NCBI GenBank assembly: GCA_005889515.1
Contig: VBHE01000179.1
Span: forward strand, 11,700-19,637
Direction: 5' to 3'
From: Chloroflexota bacterium
GTDB taxonomy: Bacteria > Chloroflexota > Dormibacteria > Aeolococcales > Aeolococcaceae
Length of the DNA: 7,938 nucleotides
The first letter of the stretch is position 1; every line of letters begins with the position of its first letter. Shown piece by piece: positions 6,252 through 7,938 of the stretch. Position numbers and translations under genes: made by a program. Under the pieces are notes generated by a model, which saw only the letters and a list, made by a program, of their open reading frames with translations, was not told where the DNA came from and did no database searches.

Positions 6252-6281
6252 GGGTGCCCGCCCCCGCCGGGGCGGGCACCC
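6252..6281 (+). terminator. Perfect 13-bp GC-rich hairpin between the two copper genes
   Basis: GGGTGCCCGCCCC (6252-6264) pairs completely with GGGGCGGGCACCC (6269-6281) around a CGCC loop, 25 bp after the propeller gene's stop. It is followed by ACCTTCCTG rather than a T-run, so it fits the T-poor terminators of high-GC bacteria or an mRNA-stabilising 3' end that lowers expression of the downstream gene. Confidence 0.65.
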
Positions 6282-6316
6282 ACCTTCCTGCGGTGAGACC
6301 AACAGCGAGGACGGAG

Positions 6317-7938
6317 ATGACAGTAACCGCGAACACCGTCGACGCGGCCCCTCGGCGATCGGCCCGGCGGGTCGGCGTCGCCCTGATGTTGATCGCGCTC
6401 AGTGTGGCGGTCGCCGCGCTACGCCTGGCGCCGAGCCCGGTGCGTGCCGACACCGGCGCGGTCACCATCAAGGACTTCCGCTACACGCCTCAGGAGATCA
6501 AGGTCAAGGTCGGCGACACGGTCACCTGGACGAACCGGGAGTCCAACAGGCGGACGCACACCGTGATCCAGGACGGCGGCGCGTGGAGCTCGGACGGCGA
6601 CCGCAAGAACGACCCCAACGCCGAGATCAAGCCCGGGTCGTCCTTCACCATCACCTTCGACAAGGACAACGCGACCTACCCGTACCACTGCCGGCTGCAC
6701 ACGTACATGAAGGGCAAGGTGATCGTCGGCAAGGGCTCGGCCGAGGGCTCGCCTCCGCCTCCGCCGGAGACCGAGGAGCCCGCGCCGACGCCGACCCCGA
6801 ACCAGGGTCCGCTGCCGCCGCTGCCCCCTCCGCTCGGCAAGGGGATGCCGGTGCGCACCGGCCGGGTCGTGCCCGCGGCGCAGCCCCCCTACGAGCCGAC
6901 CGAGCTGCCCCAGGGTGTCTCCGGGCCGGGCACCCTCGGAGACGGCACCCGCCTGGCTCGCTACACCACCGACAAGGACGGGGTGAAGGAGTTCCACCTG
7001 CGGATGGCGCCGGTCACCTGGACGACGAGCCCGGGCAACACCCAGACGGCGTACGCGTTCAACGGCACCATCCCCGGCCCGGTGATCCGGGTGAACGAGG
7101 GTGACCGGCTGCGCATCGTGGTGACCAACGCGCTCCCGGTCCCGACGAGCGTCCACTGGCACGGGATGATCCTGCCCAACGACCAGGATGGCGTGCCCGG
7201 GATCACCCAGCCGCTCATCCAGCCGGGCAGCCTCTACACGTACCAATGGACGGCGGTTGCGACCGGCACCCACTGGTACCACACCCACACCTCCGGTAAG
7301 GAAGTGGGGCTCGGCCTCTACGGTGCGCTGGAGATCGTGCCCCGCCAGGGAGACTTTCCCGCCGACCGCGACTACCGCGTGATGATCGGCGATACGGATC
7401 TCGGCCTGGTGTTCAACGGCAAGAGCTTCCCGTACACGTATCCGCTGAAGGCGAAGGTCGGCGAGCGCGTCCACATCCGGCTCATCGAGACCGGTGACCA
7501 GGTCCATCCCATCCACATCCACGGCTTCCCGTTCCAGCTGGTGGCGCGGGACGGGATACGCCTGGCGGTGCCGGAGTGGATGGACACGACGCTGATCGGC
7601 ACCGGTCAGACGCTGGACCTGATCTGGCAGCCGATGTCACCGGGCAACTGGATGTTCCACTGCCACATCTTCGCCCACTCCCACGACGACTCCGGGATGA
7701 TGGGGCTGGTCACGGTCTTCGAGGTCGCCCCCTCCGACAGCCCGGTGCCGGGCGTCCCCCCGCCGCTCCCCGCGCTTCCCACCCCGAACATGGTGCCGGG
7801 CTACGGCGCTCCCCCGGTCACGCTCCCGCCGTCCGGCGGCACCCTGCTCCCGTCGCTTCCCGCGGCGGCGCCGGTGCAGCCGCAGTCGGGTGGCCTGCTC
7901 GGTGGCAACGAGAACGCCGTTCTCATCGGCGTCGGGCT
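6317..7938 (+). CDS. Cupredoxin-fused two-domain multicopper oxidase (3' partial)
   Basis: The ATG at 6317 is preceded by GAGG (6307-6310) with a 6-base spacer. Residues 15-44 are a signal peptide or anchor. Residues 47-137 form an amicyanin-like blue-copper domain (His81, Cys125, His128, Met131). A Pro/Glu-rich linker (about 144-175) leads to two multicopper oxidase domains. Domain one has HWHG (280-283) and WYHTH (320-324); domain two has HPIHIHG (397-403) and HCH (448-450), followed by His454, His456 and Met461. Together these supply a type-1 site in the last domain and the type-2/type-3 trinuclear cluster. In known two-domain oxidases this cluster forms between subunits of a trimer. The reaction would be one-electron oxidation of a substrate with reduction of O2 to water outside the membrane. 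After about 472 comes a Pro-rich tail, then GGLLGGNENAVLIGVG, probably the start of a C-terminal membrane helix beyond the window. The substrate cannot be told; the frame is still open at 7938. Confidence 0.93.
   Translation, partial: MTVTANTVDAAPRRSARRVGVALMLIALSVAVAALRLAPSPVRADTGAVTIKDFRYTPQEIKVKVGDTVTWTNRESNRRTHTVIQDGGAWSSDGDRKNDPNAEIKPGSSFTITFDKDNATYPYHCRLHTYMKGKVIVGKGSAEGSPPPPPETEEPAPTPTPNQGPLPPLPPPLGKGMPVRTGRVVPAAQPPYEPTELPQGVSGPGTLGDGTRLARYTTDKDGVKEFHLRMAPVTWTTSPGNTQTAYAFNGTIPGPVIRVNEGDRLRIVVTNALPVPTSVHWHGMILPNDQDGVPGITQPLIQPGSLYTYQWTAVATGTHWYHTHTSGKEVGLGLYGALEIVPRQGDFPADRDYRVMIGDTDLGLVFNGKSFPYTYPLKAKVGERVHIRLIETGDQVHPIHIHGFPFQLVARDGIRLAVPEWMDTTLIGTGQTLDLIWQPMSPGNWMFHCHIFAHSHDDSGMMGLVTVFEVAPSDSPVPGVPPPLPALPTPNMVPGYGAPPVTLPPSGGTLLPSLPAAAPVQPQSGGLLGGNENAVLIGVG

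Noticed and set aside
6419..7522. 367-codon open frame on the minus strand
   Set aside because: It is antisense to the multicopper oxidase, whose copper motifs prove the coding strand.
6317..7938. Copper nitrite reductase (NirK)
   Set aside because: NirK lacks the complete set of trinuclear cluster motifs; this protein has HWHG, HTH, HPIHIHG and HCH, as in O2-reducing multicopper oxidases.
1..7938. CRISPR arrays, tRNA or rRNA genes, insertion sequence ends
   Set aside because: I saw no regularly spaced long repeats, no tRNA-like or rRNA-like sequence, and no transposase or paired terminal inverted repeats.

Overview
The window is very GC-rich (about 70% by eye, with almost every third codon position G or C) and uses TTG and GTG starts freely. 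This, with secreted copper proteins and a PucR-type regulator, suggests a high-GC free-living bacterium such as an actinobacterium or a GC-rich Chloroflexota/Dormibacterota-like lineage. The sequence alone does not decide between them. All convincing genes are on the + strand. The long minus-strand frames are GC-driven shadows.

Left part (1-1106): the 3' end of a membrane-domain plus Rieske [2Fe-2S] gene, overlapping by a few bases an SDR-family oxidoreductase gene that starts with TTG. The SDR keeps Tyr145 and Lys149, but the usual catalytic serine position appears to be glycine.

Middle (1107-4010): a 175-bp intergenic region packed with repeats and a promoter-like block leads into a PucR/CdaR-type transcriptional regulator. 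It is followed by a gene resembling a branched-chain amino acid ABC permease (LivM-like). That gene changes reading frame near 3150-3160 and has a compositionally odd tail, so it looks broken, unless an assembly indel is to blame.

Right part (4011-7938): two exported copper proteins. The first is an N-terminal amicyanin-like blue-copper domain joined to a beta-propeller-like region rich in conserved-looking His and Cys residues. The second, cut by the window end, is another amicyanin-like domain, a Pro-rich linker and a two-domain multicopper oxidase with all four copper-binding motifs, ending in a Pro-rich tail that appears to lead into a membrane anchor. A perfect 13-bp GC-rich hairpin lies between them.

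The main non-gene signal is that the regions upstream of the PucR gene and of the copper-propeller gene share a positionally matched module. It consists of an 11-mer GGGCACAAACC, then 96 or 97 bp later TGTCCGGTGACGC-N16-TACGsTGwCCG, which reads as a -35/-10 promoter with a 17-bp spacer and a small palindrome at the same place in each spacer. The simplest inference is that the regulator and the copper genes form one regulon, possibly with the PucR protein controlling both. The function of the copper pair (substrate, electron partner) cannot be read from the sequence.
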